From Aestuariivita sp. (lineage in GTDB: Bacteria; Pseudomonadota; Alphaproteobacteria; Rhodobacterales; Rhodobacteraceae), in assembly GCA_018401465.1 (NCBI GenBank), contig JAGYKE010000005.1:372001-436000 (forward strand): a DNA stretch of 64,000 nucleotides, read 5' to 3'. The notes under the pieces were generated by a model. That model did not search any database. It was not told the origin of the DNA and was given only the letters and a program-made list of their open reading frames with translations. Both the position numbers and the translations under genes were made by a program. Positions 54,515 through 63,684 of this stretch are shown piece by piece. The stretch's first letter is position 1; every line of letters begins with the position of its first letter.

Positions 54515-56028
54515 CCCGCTTCGATGCCATCGTGATCGGCGCGGGCGTCAACGGCCTTGTCGCGGCGGCACTTCTGGCGCGGCGCGGCAAGAAGGTCTGC
54601 CTGATCGAAGCGGCGCGCCATGCGGGCGGCATGGCGGGGCTGCGCCCGGGCGAAGGCCCGGCACTCGCGCACCTGGTGCACAACCTCAGCCCCGCAGTGC
54701 GCCGCGATCTGGGACTGGGCCGCGACTGGCCCTTCGCGCTGACGCCGCTTGCGACCGTGGCGCTGGCGGAAGACGGAAGGCACGTCGTCGTCGATGGCCC
54801 GAATGCGAAGCTGGCCGATGGCACTGCGCATCCCTTTGCCGCAGCGCATGCCGCGCTGACCGAAAGACTGACGCGTTACGGCGCGCTTCTGCGCAACATG
54901 GCCGAGACCGCCCCGCCCGGCGGCGGCATGTCGGGCATCGCGATGATGCGGCAGGGCCTGCGCTTTGCCCGGACCGGCCTGTCACTGCGCGCCATGGGCA
55001 AGCCCGAGATGCGCCGCTTTCTTCAGGTGCTTCTGTCGAATGCCTACGACCTGATCCTTGACGAAATGTCCGACGGCCCGCTGGCCGGGCTCTGGACGGC
55101 GGATGCGGTGCGGGGCGCAGCGCTTGGGCCGCGGTCGCCGGGGACCGTCTTCTCGCTCATCTACCGGATGGGCCATGGCGGGATCGTCTCGCGCCCCGAA
55201 GGCGGCATGGAGGCCGTGATCGCCGCGCTGGAAGAGGCCGGGCGCAAGGCGGGCTGCACCCTGCGCACCGACACCCGCGTCGCGCGCATCCTGACCGAGG
55301 GTGACCGCGTCACCGGTGTCGCGACCGAGGCGGGCGAAATCCTCTCGGCCCAAGTGGTCCTGAGCTCCGCCGCACCGCTCACCACCGCCCGCCTGACCGG
55401 GCTTGACCACTTCGACATCGAGGCGACGCGCCGCCTGCGCAATCTGCGGGCGCGCGGGACGGTTGCCAAGGTGAACCTGAAACTCGCGCGCGCCCCTGCC
55501 CTGCCGGGTGTCGACCTTGCGTCGGCGCGGATGGTCTTCGCGCCCTCGGCCGAGTACGTGGAGACCGCCTTCAACCCCTCGAAATACGGCGAAATGTCGG
55601 AGGCCCCCGTGATCGAGGCGGTCATGCCCGACCCGGGTGCCGCCAGCCCGTGGCTGTCGCTTCTGGTGCAATACGCCCCCGCCGATCTGGACGGCGGCTG
55701 GACCGCTGCCGCCCGCGACCGGCTGGCGCAGATCGCCACGCGGACGCTGGCCCGCGCGCTGCCGGACCTGCCCGGCCTCGTTACCTCCGCTGAAGTGATG
55801 ACCCCCGACCAGATCGGCGCGGCCACCGGCGGCCCCGGCGGGCACTGGCATCAGGCGGAACTGACCTTTGACCAGATGCTGACGCTGCGCCCGGGCAACG
55901 GGATGGGGCATTACGCCTTCGGGCCTTCGGGCCTGTACCTGTGCGGCGCGGCCACCCACCCGGGCGGCGACGTGATGGGCCTGTCGGGCCGCAACGCCGC
56001 ACTGCGTGCGCTGGAGGACAGGGCATGA
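54511..56028 (+). CDS. PYROXD2/phytoene-desaturase-like FAD oxidoreductase, second copy
   Basis: 505 residues, same family as the gene before it: GAGVNG (10-15), IEAARHAGGMAG, LYLCGAATHPGGDVMGLSG at the C-terminus. ATGA overlaps on both sides. The two copies differ strongly in the middle part, so they may be a heterodimer or act on successive intermediates. Confidence 0.78.
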   Translation: MTRFDAIVIGAGVNGLVAAALLARRGKKVCLIEAARHAGGMAGLRPGEGPALAHLVHNLSPAVRRDLGLGRDWPFALTPLATVALAEDGRHVVVDGPNAKLADGTAHPFAAAHAALTERLTRYGALLRNMAETAPPGGGMSGIAMMRQGLRFARTGLSLRAMGKPEMRRFLQVLLSNAYDLILDEMSDGPLAGLWTADAVRGAALGPRSPGTVFSLIYRMGHGGIVSRPEGGMEAVIAALEEAGRKAGCTLRTDTRVARILTEGDRVTGVATEAGEILSAQVVLSSAAPLTTARLTGLDHFDIEATRRLRNLRARGTVAKVNLKLARAPALPGVDLASARMVFAPSAEYVETAFNPSKYGEMSEAPVIEAVMPDPGAASPWLSLLVQYAPADLDGGWTAAARDRLAQIATRTLARALPDLPGLVTSAEVMTPDQIGAATGGPGGHWHQAELTFDQMLTLRPGNGMGHYAFGPSGLYLCGAATHPGGDVMGLSGRNAALRALEDRA

Positions 56029-57203
56029 GCGTGATGACCGACCCCAAGGTGGGGCTGATCCCCGGCCCCGTGCATGACCGTCTCGCGGCCTTGTCGCGGT
56101 CGCAGGCCTGGTATGGCTGGGCGGGCTATGTCGCGCCCTCGCATCTCGACAGCATGGAGTTCGAGTATTTCGCGCTGCGAAATCAGGCGTCGCTTTTCGA
56201 TGTCTCGCCCATGCACAAGTATCGCATCACCGGCCCCGGCGCGCTGGCGATGCTGAACCGCATGGTGACGCGGGATGTCGCGAAACTGCGCGCGGGGCGC
56301 GTGGGCTATACGCTGTGGTGTGACGAGGAAGGCATGGTCATCGACGATGGCACGCTTTTCCGGCTGGGCGAGGACGACTGGCGGCTCTGCTGTCAGGAGC
56401 CGATGCTCGACTGGCTGATGGAGGCCGCCTGGGGCTTTGACGCCAAAGTCACCGACGAAAGCCACGACATCGCCGGTCTGTCGCTGCAGGGCCCCTGCGC
56501 CTTTGCCATCCTCGAGGCGGCGGGCCTCGATGTCGGGCATCTCAAACCCTTTGATCTGGCCGAAATCGAACCCGGCCTGACCGTGTCACGCACAGGCTTC
56601 ACCGGCGATCTGGGCTATGAACTCTGGACAGCCTGGGACGCCGCTCCTGCACTTTGGGACCGGCTGTGGGAGGCGGGGCGTCACCACGGGCTGCGCGCCA
56701 TCGGATATGACGCGCTCAACCTCGCGCGGATCGAGGCGGGCTTCCTGACCGCGGGCGTCGATTTCCAGCCCGTCCTGTCGGTCGAACGGCTGCACCGCGG
56801 GCTGACGCCGTTCGAGCTGAACCTCGGGCACATGGTCCATTTCGACAAGGGCCACTTCAACGGCCGCCGTGCGCTGATCCGGGCGCGGAACACCCCGCGC
56901 AGCCTGCTCATGCGGCTGGACGTCGAAGGCTTCAAGCCCGCGCCCGGCGCGCTGATCTATCACCGCAAGAAGCGCGAGATCGGGCATTTGTCGTCCGGGA
57001 TCTGGTCACCCACGGCCAAGTGCAACATCGCGCTTGCACATGTGCGGATGCCCTATGCCGCGCAAAGGCCTGCCAACCTCTGGGCCGAGATCTACACGCT
57101 GGAAGAAGGCAGATGGGCCACACGCATGGTCCGGCTGACCCCGGTGAAGGGGCCGTTCTTCGCCCCACCCCGCGCAAAGGCAACCCCGCCCGCGCGCCTG
57201 TAA
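56025..57203 (+). CDS. GcvT-like aminomethyltransferase-family protein
   Basis: 392 residues of the glycine-cleavage T-protein fold: SLFDVSPMHKYRITGPGAL, TGFTGDLGYELW near 188, and C-terminal GHLSSGIWSP. Family members move a methyl or methylene group from an amine, sulfonium or ether to tetrahydrofolate. As a stand-alone protein in this operon it probably takes a one-carbon unit from a demethylation step. Overlaps the previous gene by ATGA. Confidence 0.82.
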   Translation: MSVMTDPKVGLIPGPVHDRLAALSRSQAWYGWAGYVAPSHLDSMEFEYFALRNQASLFDVSPMHKYRITGPGALAMLNRMVTRDVAKLRAGRVGYTLWCDEEGMVIDDGTLFRLGEDDWRLCCQEPMLDWLMEAAWGFDAKVTDESHDIAGLSLQGPCAFAILEAAGLDVGHLKPFDLAEIEPGLTVSRTGFTGDLGYELWTAWDAAPALWDRLWEAGRHHGLRAIGYDALNLARIEAGFLTAGVDFQPVLSVERLHRGLTPFELNLGHMVHFDKGHFNGRRALIRARNTPRSLLMRLDVEGFKPAPGALIYHRKKREIGHLSSGIWSPTAKCNIALAHVRMPYAAQRPANLWAEIYTLEEGRWATRMVRLTPVKGPFFAPPRAKATPPARL

Positions 57204-57214
57204 GGAGACCCGAC

Positions 57215-58594
57215 ATGAACAAGATGGTGAACACGCCCAGCGAAGCGGACCTGACCGACTGGGACCGCGACCATCACCTGCACCCATGGGCCGGCATCGA
57301 AGGCCATGGCCAGCAGGAATACATGCGCGTCAACACCGCCGATGGCATCTATGTCTGGGACGGCGCGGGCAAGCGGTACATCGACGGGCCGGGCGGCATG
57401 TGGTGCGTGCAGATCGGCTATGGCCGGCAGGAAATGGCGGACGCGATCGGGCGGCAGGCCATGGACATGCCCTATGCCTCGCCCTGGTCGTTCACGTCGG
57501 AACCGGCCGCCGTTCTGGCCCGGATGATCGCAGAACGCACGCCGGGCGACCTGAATACCGTGCATTTCACCACCGGTGGATCGACTGCCGTCGACACCGC
57601 GCTGCGCACGTCGATGTTCCTGAACAACCGGCTCGGGCGGCCCGAGAAGAAGATCGTGATCGGGCGCGAGCGGGGCTATCACGGATCGACCTATCTGGCG
57701 GCGACCGTCACCGGCAAGGAACGCTTCAAGACGCGCTTCGACAAGGCCGACGATCTGGTGCATTTCCTGCCGGACGTGAACCCCTATCGCCGGCCCGGGG
57801 GCATGAGCATCGAGGCCTGGTGCGACGCCAAGGTCGCCGACCTTGCGAACGCCATTTCCGAGATCGGGCCCGACCGCATCGCCGCCTTCATCGCCGAACC
57901 GATCCTGTGTTCGGGCGGTGTGATCGTCCCGCCCGAAGGCTATCACCAGCGCACGGCCGAGTTGTGCCGGAAGCATGACATCCTTTACATCTCGGACGAG
58001 GTGGTGACGGGCTTCGGACGTCTCGGCCACTGGTTCGCCTCCGAGGACGTGTTTGGAATCCAGCCCGATATCATCACCTGCGCCAAGGGCCTGACATCGG
58101 GTTATCAGCCGCTGGGTGCCTGCATCCTGTCGGACGAACTGGTGGCGCGCATGGCCGATGCGCCGGGCGATGACGTCTTCTACAACGGCTATACCTATGC
58201 CGCCCACCCCGTCGCCTGCGCCGCCGCGATCAAGAATATCGAGATCATGGAACGCGAGGACATCCTGGGCCATGTCCGCCGCGTGACGCCGCATTTCCAG
58301 ACCCGTCTGCGCCAGATCGCCGAACGCTTCGACATCATCGGCGACGCGCGCGGCATGGGCCTGCTGGGGTGCCTCGAATGCCGGCCCGAACTGGAACAGA
58401 AAACCTATGCCGCCTATGCGGGCTTCGGCCAGAAACTGGACGACGCCTGCGAAGAGATGGGGCTGCTTCTGCGCCCCTTCGGAAACATGGCGGTTTTCTC
58501 CCCGCCTCTCATCATCACGGCCGAACAGATCGACGAGATGTTCGACATCATGGAGGCGGGACTCGAAAAGATCAGTGGAGAGTACAATGGCTGA
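57215..58594 (+). CDS. Class III (omega) aminotransferase
   Basis: 459 residues, PLP-dependent. Lys291 in TCAKGLTSGY is the PLP Lys; upstream are HFTTGGSTAVDTALR (phosphate cup), YHGSTYLA and AEPILCSGGVIVPP, with ISDEVVTGFGR. It moves an amino group from a terminal amine or beta/gamma-amino acid to a keto acid. A ribosome site TAAGGAGA precedes the ATG at 57215. Overlaps the dioxygenase gene by eight bases. Confidence 0.87.
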   Translation: MNKMVNTPSEADLTDWDRDHHLHPWAGIEGHGQQEYMRVNTADGIYVWDGAGKRYIDGPGGMWCVQIGYGRQEMADAIGRQAMDMPYASPWSFTSEPAAVLARMIAERTPGDLNTVHFTTGGSTAVDTALRTSMFLNNRLGRPEKKIVIGRERGYHGSTYLAATVTGKERFKTRFDKADDLVHFLPDVNPYRRPGGMSIEAWCDAKVADLANAISEIGPDRIAAFIAEPILCSGGVIVPPEGYHQRTAELCRKHDILYISDEVVTGFGRLGHWFASEDVFGIQPDIITCAKGLTSGYQPLGACILSDELVARMADAPGDDVFYNGYTYAAHPVACAAAIKNIEIMEREDILGHVRRVTPHFQTRLRQIAERFDIIGDARGMGLLGCLECRPELEQKTYAAYAGFGQKLDDACEEMGLLLRPFGNMAVFSPPLIITAEQIDEMFDIMEAGLEKISGEYNG

Positions 58595-59384
58595 CCTTAA
58601 GACACTTCCCGCCGACACCGATGCCGGCACTATTGCTGCAACGCTTCTCAAGGACGGTGCGGTCATCGTCGACCGGGTTTTCCCGAACGACACCGTGGAC
58701 CGCGTCCTTGGCGATCTTCGCGGGCCTTTCGACGAACAGGGGATGAAGTTCACCAACGATTTCAACGGCTACAAGACACGCAGACTGGGCGCGATCCTGG
58801 CGCTGTCACGCAATGCTGCCGATATCCTGGCCGAGCCCAGGATCCTTGCCGTCGCCGATCACGTGCTGAAGCGGCATTGCGCCAGCTATCGCATCGGGTC
58901 ATCCACGGCGATCGAGATCATGCCGGGCGAAGGTAATCAGGTGCTGCACCGCGACGACGATTTCTACCCGATCCGCATCCCGGGGGTGGAGTTCCAGATC
59001 TCGGCCATGGTGGCGATGACCGACTTCACGCAGGCCAACGGCGCCACCCGGGTTGTGCCCGGGTCGCAGGATCTGCGCCCCATCGGCGAAATTCCCGAGG
59101 ATGACGTGGTGCAGGCCGCGATGCCGAAGGGATCGGTGCTCTTCTACCTCGGAGCCGCCGTGCATGGCGGCGGGCTCAATACCACCGACGTGCCGCGCAC
59201 CGGGCTCATCACCACGTATTCACTGGGCTGGCTGCGGCAGGAAGAAAACCATTACCTGAGCGTCCCGCGCGAGGTGGCCGACAGCTATCCCGACCCTGTC
59301 CGCCGCCTGATGGGATACCAGAGCCACGGGAGCATGCTGGGCGTCTGGCCGGGCGACCCCGACGGGAACTGGTGGAACGCCTGA
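58587..59384 (+). CDS. PhyH-family Fe(II)/2-oxoglutarate dioxygenase
   Basis: 265 residues. Iron ligands H121-x-D123 (LHRDDDF) and H193 (AVHGGG), 2-oxoglutarate Arg R204 (PRTGLITT). Phytanoyl-CoA dioxygenase family, which hydroxylates small molecules (EctD on ectoine, for example) or cleaves C-N bonds by hydroxylation. Last gene of the operon, four bases from the convergent GNAT gene. Confidence 0.83.
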   Translation: MADLKTLPADTDAGTIAATLLKDGAVIVDRVFPNDTVDRVLGDLRGPFDEQGMKFTNDFNGYKTRRLGAILALSRNAADILAEPRILAVADHVLKRHCASYRIGSSTAIEIMPGEGNQVLHRDDDFYPIRIPGVEFQISAMVAMTDFTQANGATRVVPGSQDLRPIGEIPEDDVVQAAMPKGSVLFYLGAAVHGGGLNTTDVPRTGLITTYSLGWLRQEENHYLSVPREVADSYPDPVRRLMGYQSHGSMLGVWPGDPDGNWWNA

Positions 59385-59388
59385 TCGC

Positions 59389-59976
59389 TCAGGCGCGCAC
59401 CAGCCAGTCTTCGCGTGTGATCTCGAACCAGGCGACCGTTTCGGCATAGGCGCGGCCCGTGCCGCAATCGCGCATCCCGCATTTGCGCAGCACCTTCTGC
59501 GAATTCAGGTTTTTCAGGTCGGTGCAGGCCACGACCAGCTCCAGCGCCGTCATCTCGAAGGCGAAGCGCAGCAGGCGGGCGCAGATTTCCGTCGCGTATC
59601 CCTTGCCCCAGGCAGACGGGGTCAGAAGATAGCCGACCTCGATCAGGTCGGTCGGATAGGCGTCGGGCACGACCTGATCCCAGTCGGGCTCGGTGCTGTC
59701 GATCGGGATCGGGGTCAAGACGCCATCGGCGATCTTCGCACCGGTCGCCTTTTCCTCGACCGCCCAGATGCCGATGCGCCCGCCTGCCCCGCGCCGGACG
59801 GCATTGGGCATGTGCGCAGCCACCTCCGCGGGTGTCAGCGGATCGGTGACAAAGCGCATGACCTGAGGATCGCAGAGCAGCGCGCGCGCCAGATCCTCAT
59901 CGGACAAGGTGAAGGGCCGCAGGCGCAAGCGCTGCGTCTCCAGAACCAGTGTCCCGGGCGGAAGTGTGTCGATCAC
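59389..59976 (-). CDS. GNAT N-acetyltransferase (RimJ/RimL type)
   Basis: 195 residues from GTG 59976, which overlaps the stop of the methyltransferase gene (GTGA). Typical start ETQRLRLRPFTLSDEDL and acetyl-CoA loop AWGKGYATEICARLL near 130. Target unknown: protein N-terminus or small amine. The open frame to 60009 starts with TTG inside the previous gene and is less likely. Confidence 0.78.
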   Translation of the reverse strand: MIDTLPPGTLVLETQRLRLRPFTLSDEDLARALLCDPQVMRFVTDPLTPAEVAAHMPNAVRRGAGGRIGIWAVEEKATGAKIADGVLTPIPIDSTEPDWDQVVPDAYPTDLIEVGYLLTPSAWGKGYATEICARLLRFAFEMTALELVVACTDLKNLNSQKVLRKCGMRDCGTGRAYAETVAWFEITREDWLVRA

Positions 59977-60755
59977 GCGGGCTTGCGGCCCTTGATGTGG
60001 TGCGGGCAATGTTCACCCGACCGCAGCACGCCCACCAGACGGGTCCAGGTGTTGATCTGACCCGCGATGAAGTCGGCGCCATAGCGCGCTTCGAGATCGG
60101 GGCGCCTGTCACCCGTCAGCCACGCCAGTTCGCCCGCCGCCACGTCGGCATACCAGGGATTGCGGTTGATCAGCTCCACGCCCTGAAAGCCCGCGCCCTT
60201 CATCGCCCGTGCATAGGTCGCGGGCGAGGACATGGCGAAATCGAGCGCTTCTGCCGCGATATAGGCGGCCATCTCGGGCGAGGGGTCACCGTCATGCGAA
60301 ATCAGCCAGTCCGACGCGGCGAAGCGGCCGCCGGGCTTGAGCACCCGGAACGCCTCGGCGGCAAGTGCGGCCTTGTCGGGGATGTGGATGATCGAATCCT
60401 TCGAAAAGACCAGATCAAAGCTTGCATCCGGGAAAGGCAGCGGGCCGGGCGACACCTTCTCGATCGTCACGCGGTCGGAGACGCCTGCGTCAGCCACGCG
60501 GGCACGGGCGGCGTCGCAGACGGGGTCTTCCACGTCGATGCCCACGACATGGCCAGCGCCATGATCGGTGACGAACAGGATCGCGCAGGCCCCCGACCCC
60601 GACCCGATGTCGAGCACGCGCAGCCCCGTCAGGTCGATCCCTTCAAGGACGCGGTTCACCTCGTCCTTGCCACCGGGCGACAGGAACCCGTCACCCCAGA
60701 GTTCCTCGAGAAAGTCGATCGCCGCCTTGTCGTAGAGAATTCCGTCGTCGTGCAT
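59973..60755 (-). CDS. SAM methyltransferase resembling phosphoethanolamine/glycine-betaine N-methyltransferases
   Basis: 260 residues. SAM motif VLDIGSGSGACAILF near residue 47; SKDSIIHIPDKAAL near 115 and LKPGGRFAASDWL near 135 recall the phosphoethanolamine N-methyltransferase pattern (SRDTILHI-DK, LKPGG). Substrate not certain, but N-methylation of a small amine fits the surrounding methyl-amine genes. Coupled to the GNAT gene by GTGA. Confidence 0.75.
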   Translation of the reverse strand: MHDDGILYDKAAIDFLEELWGDGFLSPGGKDEVNRVLEGIDLTGLRVLDIGSGSGACAILFVTDHGAGHVVGIDVEDPVCDAARARVADAGVSDRVTIEKVSPGPLPFPDASFDLVFSKDSIIHIPDKAALAAEAFRVLKPGGRFAASDWLISHDGDPSPEMAAYIAAEALDFAMSSPATYARAMKGAGFQGVELINRNPWYADVAAGELAWLTGDRRPDLEARYGADFIAGQINTWTRLVGVLRSGEHCPHHIKGRKPA

Positions 60756-60813
60756 GTTCGCCCCCTCGCGCGCAGATGCCTGCAGCCGAGTGAACCCGGA
60801 AATTCCCGCCGGC

Positions 60814-61875
60814 TCAAGCCCGCAGCGCGGTCCCCGGCACAGAGGGGGCAGACATGGCGCGGCCCTGCCCATCGAAGAGGATGAAGGCCGCAGGATCAGC
60901 CGCAAGCGCGATGTCCTGCCCTTCGCTCAGCCCGTGGCCCGCGTTCGCGCGCAGGATCACACGGTCTTCGCCGATGCGCAGATGGACAAGGGTTTCGGCG
61001 CCCAGCAACTCGATCAGGGCGACGCGGGCCTGCGGACCGGTTGCGGCCGGGCGCAGCGCTTCGGGCCGGACCCCGATGGAGGCTGCCCCTTGCGGCACCT
61101 GCCCCGCCAGCCCGGCAAAAGCGCGGCCCGCCGCGGACGACAGCGCCGCCACGTTCATCGGCGGCGCGCCGATGAATTCCGCGACGAAGGTGCTCGCGGG
61201 GTTCTGGTAGAGATCCATCGGCGTGCCGATCTGTTCGATGCGGCCTTCCGACATGATGACGATGCGGTCGGCCAAGCTCATCGCTTCGACCTGGTCATGG
61301 GTGACGAAGACGAAGGTCGCGCCAAGGCGCTGGTGCAGGTCTTTAAGTTCCGCGCGCAGTTGTGTGCGCAGCTTGGCGTCGAGGTTCGACAGCGGTTCGT
61401 CGAACAGGAACACCGCCGGTTCGCGCACGATGGCCCGGCCCATGGCGACGCGCTGGCGCTGGCCGCCGGACAGGGCGCGGGGCTTGCGGTCAAGAAACCG
61501 TTCGATCTGCAGCGTGGCGGCGGCGGCGGCGATGCGGCGGTCGATCTCCGCCCGCGCCATGCCGCGATTCTTCAGCCCGTATTCCATGTTCCGCCGCACG
61601 CTCATATGCGGGTAAAGCGCGTAGTTCTGGAATACCATGGCGATGTCGCGGTCGGCCGGTTCAAGATCGTTGACCACGCGCCCGCCGATCTTCACCTCGC
61701 CCTCGGTGATGGCTTCCAGCCCCGCGATCATCCGCAGGATGGTCGACTTCCCGCAGCCCGAAGGTCCCACCAGCACGATGAATTCACCGTCGGCGATGTC
61801 GATGGTGGCGCCGGTGACAGCAGTAACACCGCCGGGATAGGTCTTGCCCACATTGGTCAGGGTCAGGGTCGCCAT
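60814..61875 (-). CDS. ugpC: Glycerol-3-phosphate-type ABC importer ATPase UgpC
   Basis: 353 residues. Walker [10 protein letters not shown] (37-45), signature [14 protein letters not shown] near 134, Walker [12 protein letters not shown] near 155, C-terminal TOBE domain with [10 protein letters not shown], as in UgpC/MalK. ATG 61875 gives the usual [11 protein letters not shown] start. One base after the ugpE stop. Confidence 0.87.
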   Translation of the reverse strand: MATLTLTNVGKTYPGGVTAVTGATIDIADGEFIVLVGPSGCGKSTILRMIAGLEAITEGEVKIGGRVVNDLEPADRDIAMVFQNYALYPHMSVRRNMEYGLKNRGMARAEIDRRIAAAAATLQIERFLDRKPRALSGGQRQRVAMGRAIVREPAVFLFDEPLSNLDAKLRTQLRAELKDLHQRLGATFVFVTHDQVEAMSLADRIVIMSEGRIEQIGTPMDLYQNPASTFVAEFIGAPPMNVAALSSAAGRAFAGLAGQVPQGAASIGVRPEALRPAATGPQARVALIELLGAETLVHLRIGEDRVILRANAGHGLSEGQDIALAADPAAFILFDGQGRAMSAPSVPGTALRA

Positions 61876-61876
61876 G

Positions 61877-62725
61877 TCATTTCTCGCTTTCCACAAGGCC
61901 CTTCACGAAGAGCCGCTGCATCGCCAGCACCACCAGCACCGGCGGCAGCATCGCAAGGACCGCGGTGCCCATCGTGTAGTGCCAGATCGGGATCGCCTCG
62001 CCCACGTTCACCATGCGCTGGATGCCCATCACGATGGTGTAAAGGTCGGGGTCAGTGGTGATGAGGAACGGCCAGAGATACTGGTTCCAGCCATAGATGA
62101 AGAGGATGATGAACAACGCCGCGATATTGGTGCGGCTGAGCGGCAGCAGGATATCGAAGAAGAACCGCACCGGTCCCGCCCCGTCGATACGCGCGGCCTC
62201 GACCAGTTCGTCGGGGATGGTCAGGAAAAATTGACGGAACAGGAACGTCGCGGTCGCGGATGCGATCAGCGGGATGATGAGGCCTGAATAGCTGTTCAGC
62301 ATGCCCAGCCGCGCGACGACTTCGTAGGTGGGCAGGATGCGCACCTCGACCGGCAGCATCAGCGTGATGAAGATCAGCCAGAAGAACAGCATCCGGAACG
62401 GGAACCGGAAATAGACGATGGCGAAGGCCGAAGTGAGCGAGATCGCGATCTTTCCCACGGTGATGCCGATGGCCATGATGAGCGAATTGCCCAGCATGGT
62501 CGACAGCGGCACGCCACCGGTCGACGGCACGCCGCCCGACAGAAGCTGGGAATAATTCTCCCACGCCTTGTCGCCGAACCACAGCGGAATGGGCGAACGC
62601 ACCAGCGCCTCGCCCGGATGGGTCGAGGCGACCACAGCCACCCAGACCGGAAAGCACAGAAACAGCGTGCCGAGGATCAGCACCACATGGGTCAGGATCG
62701 CGGCAAGGGGGCGGTTTTCGACCAT
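61877..62725 (-). CDS. ugpE: Glycerol-3-phosphate-type ABC importer permease UgpE
   Basis: 282 residues, six membrane helices; EAA loop [20 protein letters not shown] near 185, and C-terminal [12 protein letters not shown] and [11 protein letters not shown], the usual UgpE ending. The ATG at 62725 shares a base with the ugpA stop. Confidence 0.88.
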   Translation of the reverse strand: MVENRPLAAILTHVVLILGTLFLCFPVWVAVVASTHPGEALVRSPIPLWFGDKAWENYSQLLSGGVPSTGGVPLSTMLGNSLIMAIGITVGKIAISLTSAFAIVYFRFPFRMLFFWLIFITLMLPVEVRILPTYEVVARLGMLNSYSGLIIPLIASATATFLFRQFFLTIPDELVEAARIDGAGPVRFFFDILLPLSRTNIAALFIILFIYGWNQYLWPFLITTDPDLYTIVMGIQRMVNVGEAIPIWHYTMGTAVLAMLPPVLVVLAMQRLFVKGLVESEK

Positions 62726-63609
62726 CAGTACTGCACCTTGCGTTCGATGAAACGGAACTGCACCACGGTCATCGCGACGACGAGCGCCATGAGGATCACC
62801 GACTGCGCCGCGGACGACCCGTAATCCTGACCGACGAAGCCGGTCGCATAGACCTTGTAGACAAGGATCGAGGTCGCATCGGCCGGGCCGCCGTTGGTCG
62901 TGGCATGGATGATCGCAAAAGTGTCGAAGAAGGCATAGACAAGGTTGACGACCAGCAGGAAGAACGTGGTCGGGCTCAGCAGCGGAAAGACGATGGTCCA
63001 GAACCGGCGCGCGGGCCCCGCGCCGTCGATGGCCGCGGCCTCGATCAGCGATTTCGGGATCGATTGCAGACCGGCCAGAAAGAACAGGAAGTTGTAGCTG
63101 ATCTGTTTCCAGGCGGCGGCGACGATGACAAGGATCAGCGCCTGATTGCCGTTGATGTAATGGTTCCAGTCCACGCCGAAGGTGCCTTCCAGCATGTAGG
63201 CCACGATGCCGAGGCTGGGGTTCATCATGAAGAACCACAAGACGCCAGCCAGCGCGGGCGCGACCGCATAGGGCCAGATCAGGAACGTTCGGTAGGCGGT
63301 CGCCGTGCGGATCACCCGGTTGGCGGCGACGGCCAGCGCCAGCGCCATGCCCATCGACAGCGCCGTGACCGACACCCCGAAGACCAACGTCCTCCAGAAA
63401 CTGCGCAGATAGCCCGCATCGGCGAACAGCCGGGTGAAGTTGTCGAAGCCCACGAACTTTCGGGAAAAGCCGAAGGCGTCCTCAAGGTAGAACGAGGTTT
63501 CCAGCGCCTGCCACGCAGGCCAGATGAAGAAGATCAGCGTCACCGCGATCTGCGGCGCCACCAGCAGGAAAGGCAGCCAGCGGTTCTGGAAAACGACGCG
63601 TTTGTGCAT
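62725..63609 (-). CDS. ugpA: Glycerol-3-phosphate-type ABC importer permease UgpA
   Basis: 294 residues, six membrane helices: [20 protein letters not shown] at the start, then [20 protein letters not shown] as in E. coli UgpA, EAA loop [20 protein letters not shown] near 188. Pairs with UgpE. Preceded by the hairpin after ugpB. Confidence 0.9.
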   Translation of the reverse strand: MHKRVVFQNRWLPFLLVAPQIAVTLIFFIWPAWQALETSFYLEDAFGFSRKFVGFDNFTRLFADAGYLRSFWRTLVFGVSVTALSMGMALALAVAANRVIRTATAYRTFLIWPYAVAPALAGVLWFFMMNPSLGIVAYMLEGTFGVDWNHYINGNQALILVIVAAAWKQISYNFLFFLAGLQSIPKSLIEAAAIDGAGPARRFWTIVFPLLSPTTFFLLVVNLVYAFFDTFAIIHATTNGGPADATSILVYKVYATGFVGQDYGSSAAQSVILMALVVAMTVVQFRFIERKVQY

Positions 63610-63635
63610 GGAGGACGTCCGGAAAACAGGGATGA

Positions 63636-63660
63636 CCGGCCGGTTGCGGGAACCGGCCGG
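63636..63660 (-). terminator. Hairpin between ugpB and ugpA
   Basis: Perfect ten-base stem CCGGCCGGTT/AACCGGCCGG with a five-base loop, 24 bases after the ugpB stop and 26 before the ugpA start. No T-run. Same place in the operon as the hairpins of the pst and pot-like units. Confidence 0.65.
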
Positions 63661-63684
63661 CCATAATGGTCAGAGAGGGCGGGA

